From: Streptomyces smaragdinus
GTDB taxonomy: Bacteria; Actinomycetota; Actinomycetes; Streptomycetales; Streptomycetaceae
DNA: 64,000 nucleotides
NCBI RefSeq assembly: GCF_009604385.1
Contig: NZ_WEGJ01000005.1
Span: forward strand, 62,001-126,000
Direction of reading: 5' to 3'
Position numbers and translations under genes: made by a program. Positions 1 through 9,393 of the stretch are shown piece after piece. The notes beneath the pieces are model-generated. The model did not search any database and was not told where the DNA came from. It saw only the letters and a list, made by a program, of their open reading frames with translations. How positions within the stretch are numbered: the first letter of the stretch is position 1; each line of letters opens with the position of its first letter.

Positions 1-1
1 G

Positions 2-475
2 ATCGCCGCACCCGGCGACGTGACCGGCGACCGCTACCCCGACCTGGTCTCCACGACCTCGGACGGCACCCTGTACGTCTACCCCGGCAAGGGCAACGGC
101 ACCTTCGGTGCCCGCGTCACGGCGGGCTCGGGCTACCAGGTGTACAACTCCTTCCGCGGTCACGGCGACTTCAACATGGACGGCAAGACGGACATCATCG
201 CCCGCCGTTCGAAGGACAGCTCGGTGGTGCTGCTGAAGGGGACGGGCAAGGCGACGGCCCCCTACGCGGCGCCGATCACGGTCCGCAGCTGGCCCATCCC
301 GAACGCGTTCTCCGCTCCCGGTGACGTGACGGGTGACGGCATCGCCGACTTCGTCGCCCGCAGCCCTGCGGGCAACCTGTACCTGTACCCGGGTACGGGC
401 AAGACGACGTCTGCGATTTTCGGTACGGCCATCAAGATCGGTTCTGGCTTCCAGAACTACAATCAGTTCGGCTAA
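2..475 (+). CDS. FG-GAP/VCBS repeat protein, C-terminal part (5' end outside window)
   Basis: The reading frame is open from the first bases, so the start lies upstream. The visible ~157 residues are three to four repeats typical of FG-GAP/VCBS beta-propeller blades, each with a calcium-binding acidic loop (DVTGDRYPDL, DFNMDGKTDI, DVTGDGIADF) followed by LYVYPGKG or LYLYPGTG. Secreted Streptomyces proteins often carry such repeats at the C-terminus after a catalytic or binding domain, but here the N-terminal part is missing and its activity cannot be named. The final repeat ends directly at the TAA, so this is the natural C-terminus. A rho-independent terminator follows within 30 bp. Confidence 0.8.
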   Translation: MAAPGDVTGDRYPDLVSTTSDGTLYVYPGKGNGTFGARVTAGSGYQVYNSFRGHGDFNMDGKTDIIARRSKDSSVVLLKGTGKATAPYAAPITVRSWPIPNAFSAPGDVTGDGIADFVARSPAGNLYLYPGTGKTTSAIFGTAIKIGSGFQNYNQFG

Positions 476-498
476 ACACCAGCTCAACCAGCGTTTGA

Positions 499-537
499 TC
501 AAGGAACCCCGGGTCCACGGACCCGGGGTTCTTTGCT
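499..537 (+). terminator. Rho-independent terminator after the FG-GAP gene
   Basis: A 12-bp GC-rich inverted repeat (505-516 and 519-530, arms AACCCCGGGTCC/GGACCCGGGGTT) with a 2-base centre is extended outward by mostly paired CAAGG/CTTTG bases. A T-rich stretch (TTCTTTGCTTTG) follows. It separates the FG-GAP gene from the LCP gene. Confidence 0.8.
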
Positions 538-594
538 TTGTCGAACATCCGTGTGTCACTCTTTCGGCTACCCCGAATGCCAGATTGTGATCAG

Positions 595-1704
595 ATGCCC
601 GACAATTCCCGACCGATACCCGAGCCGGGCACCCCACGAGGGAGCCGCCGGGGCCGCCACCGCAGCCCCCGCCGTACGGGCCTGCGCATAGCCGCCTGGA
701 CGCTCGCCGGCGCGGTCGCGGCGGGCGGCGCGCTCGCCGGAGTCGCGTACCTCAGGCTGAACGGCAACCTCACCAGCGTCGATCTGGACGCCCGCCTCGG
801 CACGGAGCGCCCGCAGAACGTCGACAACGGCTCCCTCGACATCCTCGTCCTGGGCTCCGACTCCCGGGCCGGCGCGAACGCCGCCTACGGCCGGGACACG
901 GGCGCCCGCTCGGACACGGCGATGGTGGTCCACCTCTACGACCACCGCAAGAAGGCGTCGATCGTCTCGATCCCCCGCGACACCCTGGTCGACCGCCCGT
1001 CCTGCGTCCAGGACAACGGAGCCACGGCCCCCGCGGCCCACGACGTGATGTTCAACTCCGCGTACACGACCGGTGGCCCCGCGTGCTCGGTCAAGACGGT
1101 GGAACACCTCACGGGCATCCGCATGGACCACTTCGTCGAGATCGACTTCACGGGCTTCAAGCACCTGGTCGACAAGCTGGGCGGCGTCAAACTCACCACC
1201 ACCGAGCCGATCAACGACACGAGCTCCCACCTGAACCTCCCCGCGGGCACCCACACCCTCACGGGCGAACAGTCCCTGGCCCTGGTCCGCACCCGCAAGT
1301 CGGTGGGCGACGGCAGCGACCTGGGCCGCATAAAACTCCAGCAGACGTTCCTGACGGCGCTCCTGACCCAGGTCAAACACATGGGCCTGCTCACCAGCCC
1401 CACCAAGCTCTACGGCCTGGCGGACACGGCGACGTCATCGATCACCACGGACAAGGACCTCTCCTCGATCACGGCCCTGACCAGCCTCGCGAAGAGCACG
1501 AGCTCCCTGAATTCCTCGACGATGCAGCTGATAACCCTCCCGGTGACATACGACACCCAGGACCCCAACCGAGTCCGCCCCCTGGAACCCCAGTCCACCC
1601 AGGTCTGGAAAGCCCTGAAATCGGACCGGAGAATCCCGCCCACGGCCCTGCAGAACAGCGCGGCGGAGGCCGAGAACGCGAACGGCACCATTTCCAGCCC
1701 GTGA
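595..1704 (+). CDS. LCP (LytR-CpsA-Psr) family cell-wall glycopolymer transferase
   Basis: A 369-aa type II membrane protein. It has an Arg-rich cytoplasmic N-terminus, one membrane anchor (~residues 35-55), then the LCP domain with its signature pieces: LVLGSDSRAG, RSDTAMVVHL, SIPRDTLV, FVEIDFTGFKHLVD and LVRTRKSVGDGSDLGRIKLQ. The conserved Asp and Arg residues that bind pyrophosphate and lipid are present. The family transfers polyprenyl-linked glycopolymers (teichoic acid, capsule or arabinogalactan type) onto peptidoglycan. The start at 595 gives MPDNSRP, the usual beginning in relatives as I recall them; an ATG at 577 is also possible, and neither has a clear Shine-Dalgarno. The stop codon lies inside the first copy of an intergenic repeat, so the last two residues come from the repeat. 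Confidence 0.85.
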   Translation: MPDNSRPIPEPGTPRGSRRGRHRSPRRTGLRIAAWTLAGAVAAGGALAGVAYLRLNGNLTSVDLDARLGTERPQNVDNGSLDILVLGSDSRAGANAAYGRDTGARSDTAMVVHLYDHRKKASIVSIPRDTLVDRPSCVQDNGATAPAAHDVMFNSAYTTGGPACSVKTVEHLTGIRMDHFVEIDFTGFKHLVDKLGGVKLTTTEPINDTSSHLNLPAGTHTLTGEQSLALVRTRKSVGDGSDLGRIKLQQTFLTALLTQVKHMGLLTSPTKLYGLADTATSSITTDKDLSSITALTSLAKSTSSLNSSTMQLITLPVTYDTQDPNRVRPLEPQSTQVWKALKSDRRIPPTALQNSAAEAENANGTISSP

Positions 1705-2005
1705 GGCAGCTGAGAGCGCAAAGAACGTCCTTCCAGCCCGTGAGGCAGCCGAGTGGGTATGGAGCCTCCCTCCAGCCCGTCCGGCGGCTGAGAGTGCAAA
1801 GGAACCCCCCTCCAGCCCGTCCGGCGGCTGAGAGCGCAAAGAAACCCCCCCTCCAGCCCGTCCGGCGTTTGAGGACGAGGCGCGCAGCGCCGATCTGCCC
1901 GGCCGGCGGCCGGGAGCGAAGAGAACCCCCTTCCAGCCCGGCCGGCGTTTGAGGCCGAGGGGCGCAGCCCCGACAAGGGGGCCCGGGGGCGCAGCCCCCG
2001 CAGCG
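1692..2005 (+). repeat. Tandem ~40-bp intergenic repeat array (CCAGCCCGTCCGGCGTTTGAGG family)
   Basis: Six degenerate units begin near 1692, 1731, 1771, 1811, 1852 and 1931. Each starts with (T)TCCAGCCCG, continues TCCGGCGGCTGAG or TCCGGCGTTTGAGG, and ends AGCGCAAAGAAC plus a C-run. The first four are close to 40 bp; the last two are longer and carry a hairpin such as GGCGCGCAGCGCC. Unit 1 overlaps the LCP stop codon. Related copies lie at 15958-16011 (inverted) and 45056-45142. The array fills most of the 449-bp gap before rpmE. Confidence 0.85.
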
Positions 2006-2153
2006 CAGACCGGCCCTCCGGGGAATAACGGCACCGCGATCCCCGTTTTGGCCCACACGCCCAGTGATGGCACACTGGTACGTCGGCCCCGGTTCACGCC
2101 CCCGCACCCGCGGGAGGCGACCCGGCGCCCTCCACGAGACCCAGGAGAATCCC

Positions 2154-2372
2154 TTGAAGCGCGACATCCACCCGGAGTACGTCGAGACCCAGGTCAGCTG
2201 CACCTGTGGCGCCTCGTTCACCACCCGTAGCACCCTCACCTCCGGCACCATCCGTGCCGAGGTCTGCTCCGAGTGCCACCCGTTCTACACGGGCAAGCAG
2301 AAGATCCTCGACACCGGTGGCCGCGTGGCCCGCTTTGAGGCCCGCTTCGGCAAGAAGGCCGCCGCGAAGTAG
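2154..2372 (+). CDS. rpmE: 50S ribosomal protein L31 (zinc-binding form)
   Basis: A 72-aa protein beginning [19 protein letters not shown]. It carries the cysteines of the zinc-binding C+ type of L31: the C-T-C pair near residues 16-18 and VCSECHPF near residues 37-44. The TTG start at 2154 is fixed by AGGAG at 2143-2147 and the canonical N-terminus. L31 sits in the central protuberance of the large subunit. In many actinomycetes a zinc-free paralogue replaces this form under zinc starvation through Zur; no Zur box was recognised here. A strong terminator follows, so it is probably transcribed alone. Confidence 0.95.
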   Translation: MKRDIHPEYVETQVSCTCGASFTTRSTLTSGTIRAEVCSECHPFYTGKQKILDTGGRVARFEARFGKKAAAK

Positions 2373-2381
2373 CGACGCCTC

Positions 2382-2430
2382 AGGCGCCGGCTCCGCGCAC
2401 CCGAGGGTGCCGCGGGGACCGGCGCCTTTG
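2382..2430 (+). terminator. Terminator after rpmE
   Basis: Outer stem AGGCGCCGG (2382-2390) pairs with CCGGCGCCT (2419-2427). An inner CTCCGCG/CGCGGGG-type stem surrounds a CGAG loop, and TTTG follows. Confidence 0.75.
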
Positions 2431-2471
2431 TCGGTCCCGGCCCACCCACCCCCCTCCTCCAGGAGCCGAAG

Positions 2472-3551
<1,080 letters not shown>

Positions 3552-3618
3552 CACGCAGGTGAAGGGGGCCGCGCGGGGAAAGGCGCGGCGCCGGTCAGGA
3601 ACGACGGAAGGCTCGACA

Positions 3619-4500
3619 GTGCTGCATGAGACCGGGGGCCGCCCCGCGGGCGCTCGCAGCTTGCTGCTCGCCGAGGTGGCGCAGGCCACCCAGCGGCTGG
3701 CCGACGCCGGCGTGCCCTCCCCGCGGCACGACGCGGAGGAGCTCGCCGCCTGGGTGCACGGTGTGAAGCGCGGCGAGCTGCATCGGGTGGCCGACGCCGA
3801 CTTCGACGCCCGCTACTGGGAGGCCGTCGCCCGCCGCGAGGCCCGCGAGCCGCTCCAGCACATCACCGGGCTCGCCTACTTCCGCTATCTGGAGCTCCAG
3901 GTCGGCCCCGGGGTGTTCGTACCGCGGCCGGAGACCGAGTCCGTGGTGGGCTGGGCCATAGACGCCGTCCGGGCGATGGACGTCGTCGAGCCGCTGATCG
4001 TCGACCTGTGCTCCGGCTCGGGCGCCATCGCGCTGGCGCTGGCGCAGGAGGTGCCCCGGTCCCGGGTGCACGCCGTGGAGCTGGACGAGGGCGCCCTGCC
4101 CTGGACCCGCAAGAACGTCGAGGGCTCGCGCGTCGTCCTGCACGCCGGGGACGCGCTCACCGCACTGCCCGAGCTGAACGGCCAGGTGGACCTGGTGATC
4201 AGCAACCCGCCGTACATCCCGCTGACCGAGTGGGAGTACGTGGCGCCCGAGGCCCGCGATCACGACCCGCAGCTCGCGCTCTTCTCCGGCGAGGACGGCC
4301 TGGACCTCATCCGCGGCATCGAGCGCACCGCCCACCGGCTGCTGCGTCCCGGCGGCGTCGTCGTGGTCGAGCACGCCGACACCCAGGGCGGCCAGGTGCC
4401 GTGGATCTTCACCGAGGAACGCGGCTGGGCCGACGCCGCCGACCACCCGGACCTCAACAACCGGCCGCGGTTCGCCACGGCCCGCCGGGTAGCCCGCTGA
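3619..4500 (+). CDS. prmC: Release factor glutamine methyltransferase (HemK family)
   Basis: A 293-aa N5-glutamine SAM-dependent methyltransferase that modifies the GGQ glutamine of RF1 and RF2. The SAM-binding loop is VDLCSGSGAIALALA and the substrate-binding motif is ISNPPYIPL. The N-terminal helical domain ends with REPLQHITGLAYF, typical of PrmC. The GTG at 3619 is preferred because GGAAGG lies 8 bases upstream and the protein then begins MLHETGG; an upstream GTG at 3559 would add a basic tail with no homology that I recognise. Confidence 0.93.
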   Translation: MLHETGGRPAGARSLLLAEVAQATQRLADAGVPSPRHDAEELAAWVHGVKRGELHRVADADFDARYWEAVARREAREPLQHITGLAYFRYLELQVGPGVFVPRPETESVVGWAIDAVRAMDVVEPLIVDLCSGSGAIALALAQEVPRSRVHAVELDEGALPWTRKNVEGSRVVLHAGDALTALPELNGQVDLVISNPPYIPLTEWEYVAPEARDHDPQLALFSGEDGLDLIRGIERTAHRLLRPGGVVVVEHADTQGGQVPWIFTEERGWADAADHPDLNNRPRFATARRVAR

Positions 4501-4570
4501 CCCGGCCCCACGACACCGACGACCCGCCCCGACCCACCGACCACGCACAGCCCGAGGAGGCTCGAAGTCC

Positions 4571-5218
4571 ATGGCACGGCGCTACGACTGCAGCGACGCG
4601 ACCGACCGCAAGACCGGCCTGCGCGAAGCCGCATCCGCCGTCCGCCGCGGTGAACTGGTCGTCCTTCCCACCGACACGGTGTACGGCATCGGCGCCGACG
4701 CCTTCAGCTCCGAGGGCGTCGCCGCCCTGCTGGAGGCCAAGGGCCGTGGCCGCGCCATGCCCACCCCGGTGCTGATCGGCTCCCCGAACACCCTGCACGG
4801 CCTGGTCACCGACCTCTCCGAGGCGGCCTGGGAGCTGGTGGACGCCTTCTGGCCCGGCGCGCTGACCATCGTCGCCAAGCACCAGCCGTCCCTGACCTGG
4901 GACCTCGGTGACACCCGCGGCACCGTCGCGATCCGGATGCCGCTGCACCCGGTCGCCATCGAGCTGCTCACCGAGGTCGGCCCGATGGGCGTCTCCAGCG
5001 CCAACCTCACCGGCCACCCGGCGCCGCAGGACTGCGACGCCGCCCAGGACATGCTCGGCGACGCGGTCTCCGTCTATCTCGACGGCGGCCGTACGCCCGC
5101 CAGCGTGCCCTCGTCCATCGTGGACGTCACGGGCAAGACACCGGTGCTGCTGCGCGCCGGGGCACTGACGGCGGAGCAGCTGCGCGAGGTCGTCCCCGAC
5201 CTCGAGGTGGCCCCGTGA
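4571..5218 (+). CDS. L-threonylcarbamoyladenylate synthase (Sua5/YrdC/TsaC family)
   Basis: A 215-aa single-domain YrdC protein. It makes threonylcarbamoyl-AMP from threonine, bicarbonate and ATP for the t6A37 modification of ANN-reading tRNAs. Family marks are the N-terminal LVVLPTDTVYGIGADAF, the basic KGRGRAMPTPVLI segment, VAIRMPLHP and GVSSANLTGHPAP. A strong GAGGAGG at 4554-4560 supports the ATG. The stop is 20 bp before the next start, so translation of the two is probably linked. It belongs to the prfA-prmC-tsaC block seen in other actinobacteria. Confidence 0.93.
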   Translation: MARRYDCSDATDRKTGLREAASAVRRGELVVLPTDTVYGIGADAFSSEGVAALLEAKGRGRAMPTPVLIGSPNTLHGLVTDLSEAAWELVDAFWPGALTIVAKHQPSLTWDLGDTRGTVAIRMPLHPVAIELLTEVGPMGVSSANLTGHPAPQDCDAAQDMLGDAVSVYLDGGRTPASVPSSIVDVTGKTPVLLRAGALTAEQLREVVPDLEVAP

Positions 5219-5237
5219 CGACGCAGGGACGTACTCC

Positions 5238-5867
5238 TTGACCGCCCCCTACGGGCGTGGCATAGGCACCTTCCGCATCCTCCACGTCAGCACGGGCAAC
5301 GTCTGCCGCTCGCCGATCACCGAGCGGCTGACGCGGCATGCCCTCGACCAGCGGCTCGGCGACGGCGCCCGGGACCTGCTGGTGGAGTCCGCCGGCACCT
5401 GGGGGCACGAGGGCGCGCAGATGGAGGCGCACGCGGCGACCGTGCTGAGCGAGATGGGCGCCGACCCGGCCGGGTTCACCGGGCGGGAGCTGCTGGACGA
5501 GCACGTCATCGAGGCTGACCTGGTGCTGACCGCGACCCGGGACCACCGGGCGCAGGTGATCTCCATGGGGCACTCGGCGGGGCTGCGCACGTTCACGCTG
5601 AAGGAGTTCGCCCGGCTGGTACGGGCCATAGACGCGGCCACCCTCCCGCCGCCCGAGGAGGGGGCCGTACAGCGCGCCTCGGCCCTGGTGCGGGCGGCCG
5701 CGGCGCTGCGCGGCTGGCTGCTGGCGCCGAGCGTCGAGGCGGACGAGGTGGGGGATCCGTACGGGGCGCCCGTCACGTACTTCCGGGCCGTGGGCGAGGA
5801 GATCCGCCAGGCCCTGGACCCGGTGGTCACGACCCTGACCGGAGTGCCCGCGCCCACGGTGCGATGA
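5238..5867 (+). CDS. Low-molecular-weight protein tyrosine phosphatase-like protein lacking the catalytic cysteine
   Basis: A 209-aa protein of the LMW-PTP/arsenate reductase fold. The P-loop, normally C-x5-R as in VCxGNxCRSP, reads HVSTGNVCRSP: the nucleophile position is Ser18, whereas Arg24 and the second Cys23 are kept. The C-terminal DP loop with the general acid is intact (VGDPYGAP, Asp173). The protein should bind phosphate but is unlikely to act as a normal cysteine phosphatase. The start is TTG at 5238 with CAGGGA upstream. The canonical function would be dephosphorylation of protein tyrosine in control of exopolysaccharide and secondary metabolism; here a binding or regulatory role is an inference. 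Confidence 0.8.
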   Translation: MTAPYGRGIGTFRILHVSTGNVCRSPITERLTRHALDQRLGDGARDLLVESAGTWGHEGAQMEAHAATVLSEMGADPAGFTGRELLDEHVIEADLVLTATRDHRAQVISMGHSAGLRTFTLKEFARLVRAIDAATLPPPEEGAVQRASALVRAAAALRGWLLAPSVEADEVGDPYGAPVTYFRAVGEEIRQALDPVVTTLTGVPAPTVR

Positions 5868-6011
5868 CGCCGCCGCGGGCTTCTTCGGTGTCCCCTGCAA
5901 CCACCGGGGCCCGCCGGAGGTCTCACCAGGTGACCCAAGGCGGTCAACGCCGCGCGGGGGAGCGGCTATCGTGTGGGGCTGGATCGGCTATCGGAACTCG
6001 TGGGGCACCCT

Positions 6012-7289
6012 GTGCGTGAATTTCTGCTGACGCTGTTCGTCGCGGCCGCTGTCACGTATCTGCTGACGGGGCCGGTGCGGAAGTTCGCCATCGCCGCGGG
6101 CGCCATGCCCGAGATCCGCGCCCGCGACGTGCACCGCGAACCGACGCCGCGCCTCGGCGGGATCGCGATGTTCGGCGGTATGTGCGCGGCGCTGCTGGTC
6201 GCGTCGCGGCTGGAGGCGTTCGACTTCGTCTTCGACCTCAACGAACCCCGCGCGCTGCTCTCCGGCGCCGCGCTGATCTGGCTGCTCGGCGTGCTGGACG
6301 ACAAGTGGGGCGTGGACGCGCTGATCAAGCTGGGCGCGCAGATGGTCGCCGCCGGTGTGATGGTCGTGCAGGGCCTGACCGTGCTGTGGCTGCCGGTGCC
6401 GGGCGTCGGGACCGTGATCCTGACCCCGATGCAGGGCACGCTGCTGACGGTCGCCGTGGTCGTGATCTCCATCAACGCCGTGAACTTCGTCGACGGTCTG
6501 GACGGTCTCGCGGCCGGCATGGTCGCCATCGCCGCCGCGGCGTTCTTCCTCTACGCCTACCGCCTCTGGTACGGCCACAACATCGAGGCCGCCGCGCCCG
6601 CCGCGCTCTTCGCCGCGATCCTGCTCGGCATGTGCCTGGGCTTCCTGCCGCACAACATGCATCCGGCGCGGATCTTCATGGGCGACTCCGGTTCCATGCT
6701 GCTGGGTCTGGTGCTGGCGGCCGGTGCGATCTCCATCACGGGCCAGGTCGACCCCGACGCGCTGAAGCTCTTCGAGGGCAGCGAACGCGAGGCGGTGCGG
6801 TCCACGGTGCCGGTCTTCATCCCGCTGGTGCTGCCGCTGACCATCCTCACGGTGCCGATCGCGGACCTGGTGCTCGCCGTCGTACGGCGGACGTGGCGCG
6901 GTCAGTCGCCGTTCGCCGCGGACCGGGGGCATCTGCACCACCGGCTGCTGGAGATGGGCCACTCGTACATGCGCGCGGTGCTGCTCATGTACTTCTGGGC
7001 GGCGCTGGTGGCCTTTGGGATGGTGGCGTTCTCGGTGCAGTCCGACAAGATGTGGATCATCTTCCTGATCGTGGGGCTGAGCGCCGTGGGCCTGGTGGTG
7101 CTGCTGCTGCCGCACTACACGCCCCGGGTGCCGCGCTGGGCCCAGCGGTTCGTCCCGCCGCGCTACCGGCGCGGGCCGCGGAGCGAGCCGGCCGAGGAGG
7201 CCCCCACGGGCGCCGAGGAGCCGGAGAAGGTGCTGGTCGGGGCCACGGCCGTGGGCGAACGCGCGCGCTGGCGCAAGCCCGGTCACTGA
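6012..7289 (+). CDS. WecA-like undecaprenyl-phosphate GlcNAc-1-phosphate transferase
   Basis: A 425-aa polytopic membrane enzyme of the MraY/WecA family. It transfers a sugar-1-phosphate from a UDP sugar to a polyprenyl phosphate, the first membrane step of wall glycopolymer synthesis. Motifs are RARDVHREPTPRLGGIAMF, the Mg-binding LGVLDDKWG, NAVNFVDGLDGLAAG, MGDSGSMLLG and the HLHHRLLEMGHS loop. About eleven hydrophobic segments are visible. The GTG at 6012 gives MREFLLTLFV; an upstream GTG at 5973 is less likely. Its place before the ATP synthase operon matches Mycobacterium and Streptomyces. It may supply the lipid-linked polymers handled by LCP proteins such as the one at 595-1704. Confidence 0.9.
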   Translation: MREFLLTLFVAAAVTYLLTGPVRKFAIAAGAMPEIRARDVHREPTPRLGGIAMFGGMCAALLVASRLEAFDFVFDLNEPRALLSGAALIWLLGVLDDKWGVDALIKLGAQMVAAGVMVVQGLTVLWLPVPGVGTVILTPMQGTLLTVAVVVISINAVNFVDGLDGLAAGMVAIAAAAFFLYAYRLWYGHNIEAAAPAALFAAILLGMCLGFLPHNMHPARIFMGDSGSMLLGLVLAAGAISITGQVDPDALKLFEGSEREAVRSTVPVFIPLVLPLTILTVPIADLVLAVVRRTWRGQSPFAADRGHLHHRLLEMGHSYMRAVLLMYFWAALVAFGMVAFSVQSDKMWIIFLIVGLSAVGLVVLLLPHYTPRVPRWAQRFVPPRYRRGPRSEPAEEAPTGAEEPEKVLVGATAVGERARWRKPGH

Positions 7290-7558
7290 CCCGCGACGGG
7301 GGCTTGTACCGCAGGGGCGGAGCACCCCGCGGCATTCGACACGCCGGTTGCTTCCTCTGTGTGACGGCCACCACACTCCTTGAGTAAAGCTCCGGTCAAA
7401 GACTTTGTGATACCGTTCACGAGAACCCGGTGATGAGCCGAAGGACCGTAGTGCGGCGGTTCTCTGGCGCGTTGGCCGCGTACGCGATGCCTTCGCTCCG
7501 GGGATACGCTCGTCCACGATGCCCCCTTTGCACCCGACTCCCCGCCGGAGATAACCAC
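7290..7558 (+). other. Intergenic region carrying the presumed atp operon promoter
   Basis: 269 bp with no convincing coding content. AT-richer bases lie near 7378-7420 (TTGAGTAAAG, CAAAGACTTTGTGATACC), the likely promoter zone, but no clean -35/-10 pair with 17-19 bp spacing is visible. GGAG at 7547-7550 serves atpI. Confidence 0.4.
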
Positions 7559-8014
7559 ATGCAGGTCAACGACGCCCGGGTACTCCGTGGCGCCGCGATT
7601 CCGACCGCCCTCGCGGGCATCGTCGCCGTGATCATCAGTTCACTGGCGGCGGGCGCGAAGGGTGCCGTCGGGGCTGCCGCCGCCACCGCAGTGGTCCTCG
7701 TATTCTTCGCACTCGGCCTCTTCGTGCTCCAGCGCTTCACGCGCAAGTACCCCGAGATGATGATGGCCGTGGGGTTGGTCACGTACATGACCCAGGTGCT
7801 GGCCCTGGGCATCGTGCTGGCCGCCTTCAAGGACACCACCCTGTTCAACACGCGGGCCTTCGGCCTGACCGTGCTCGGCACCGCACTGGTGTGGACCGCC
7901 GCCATGGCGCGCGGCTATCTGCGGGAGAAGACGCTCTACGTGGAGCCGGAGAGCCCCCGGGACGACGCCGAGGACACCGCGGGCAAGGGGCAGCGCCCGA
8001 CGGGAGCGCCCTGA
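7559..8014 (+). CDS. atpI: ATP synthase protein I
   Basis: A 151-aa hydrophobic protein with about four membrane segments (for example AGIVAVIISSLAAGAKG and TVLGTALVWTAAMARGY) and a charged C-terminal tail. AtpI proteins are poorly conserved in sequence; the call rests on size, topology and position at the head of the atp operon. In other bacteria AtpI helps assemble the c-ring or cation supply of the Fo sector and is not essential. GGAG 8 bases upstream sets the ATG at 7559. A 220-bp gap to atpB holds no gene. Confidence 0.85.
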   Translation: MQVNDARVLRGAAIPTALAGIVAVIISSLAAGAKGAVGAAAATAVVLVFFALGLFVLQRFTRKYPEMMMAVGLVTYMTQVLALGIVLAAFKDTTLFNTRAFGLTVLGTALVWTAAMARGYLREKTLYVEPESPRDDAEDTAGKGQRPTGAP

Positions 8015-8234
8015 TGAGCCCCGGTGCGCTCACCCGGTCACGGGACTGCTATGGTCCCGGTGCCACGCTGATGGGCGGACGGGTCCTGGAACCCGGCGGA
8101 CGCGCCGAGCAGAGTGCGTCCCGTGTCAGACCCCCCGTCAAGCCGACGTCCAGTCCAGTGCCGACCCGCGGCCCCGCGCCGCGCCGACACCCTGAGGATT
8201 CCGTTTCCATGCGTCACACCGAAGGAGCTCGCCG

Positions 8235-9053
8235 GTGAGTGCCGACTCCACCACGCTCGCTTTCGACACGAGCTGCAAGATCTTCGTCGACGGCGGTTGC
8301 GGATTCCAGGCCCCCGGCCTGCACTCCTTTGTCTTCGAGCCGCTGTTCACCGTGGGCGGGTTCGAGTTCAACAAGCCGATGCTCCTGGCGCTGCTCTCGA
8401 CGCTGGTGCTGGGCGCCTTCTTCTGGAAGGCCTTCGCCAAGCCCAAGGTCGTCCCGGGCAAGCTGCAGATGGTCGCCGAGGCCGGCTACGACTTCGTGCG
8501 CAAGGGCATCGTCTACGAGACCCTCGGCAAGAAGGAGGGTGAGAAGTGGGTGCCCATCCTCGTCTCCATCTTCTTCTTCGTCTGGATGATGAACCTCTGG
8601 TCGATCATTCCGCTCGCCCAGTTCCCGGTGACCTCGATCATCGCCTTCCCGGCGGGTCTGGCCATCATGGTCTGGCTGATCTGGATGACGCTGACCTTCA
8701 AGCGCCACGGCTTCGTCGGCGGTCTGAAGAACCTCACGGGCTACAACAAGGAGCTCGGCGCGGTTCTCCCGCTGGTCATGGTCATCGAGTTCTTCTCGAA
8801 CGTGCTCGTCCGGCCCTTCACCCACGCGGTCCGGCTCTTCGCCAACATGTTCGCCGGCCACCTGCTGCTGGTCATGTTCACCGTGGCGACCTACTTCTTC
8901 ATGAACGGCCTCGGCTGGGTCTACGCCCCCGTCGCCTTCGTCCTGGTCTGCGTGATGATCGCCTTCGAGCTGTTCATCCAGGCCGTGCAGGCATACGTCT
9001 TTGTGACGCTGTCCGCGACCTACATCTCCGGTGCCCTCGAAGAGGCGCACTGA
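8235..9053 (+). CDS. atpB: ATP synthase Fo subunit a
   Basis: A 272-aa membrane subunit forming the proton half-channels against the c-ring. The essential arginine helix is visible (FTHAVRLFANMFAGHLLLV). The C-terminal helix contains ELFIQAVQAYVFVTLSATYI with the conserved Glu and Gln. The GTG start at 8235 is set by AAGGAG at 8222-8227. It is the first Fo gene of the canonical order B-E-F-H-A-G-D-C. Confidence 0.97.
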   Translation: MSADSTTLAFDTSCKIFVDGGCGFQAPGLHSFVFEPLFTVGGFEFNKPMLLALLSTLVLGAFFWKAFAKPKVVPGKLQMVAEAGYDFVRKGIVYETLGKKEGEKWVPILVSIFFFVWMMNLWSIIPLAQFPVTSIIAFPAGLAIMVWLIWMTLTFKRHGFVGGLKNLTGYNKELGAVLPLVMVIEFFSNVLVRPFTHAVRLFANMFAGHLLLVMFTVATYFFMNGLGWVYAPVAFVLVCVMIAFELFIQAVQAYVFVTLSATYISGALEEAH

Positions 9054-9112
9054 TCCCCGAGCGTGCCGCTCACCCAGCCCGAACACATCCGGTGGCCAAC
9101 CCCCACCGGTGA

Positions 9113-9364
<252 letters not shown>

Positions 9365-9393
9365 TCCTGCCTCTTTCGACGAAAGGCACAGAC

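Noticed and set aside
8015..8234. TATGGT near 8050 as an internal promoter before atpB
   Set aside because: No convincing -35 element at the right distance.
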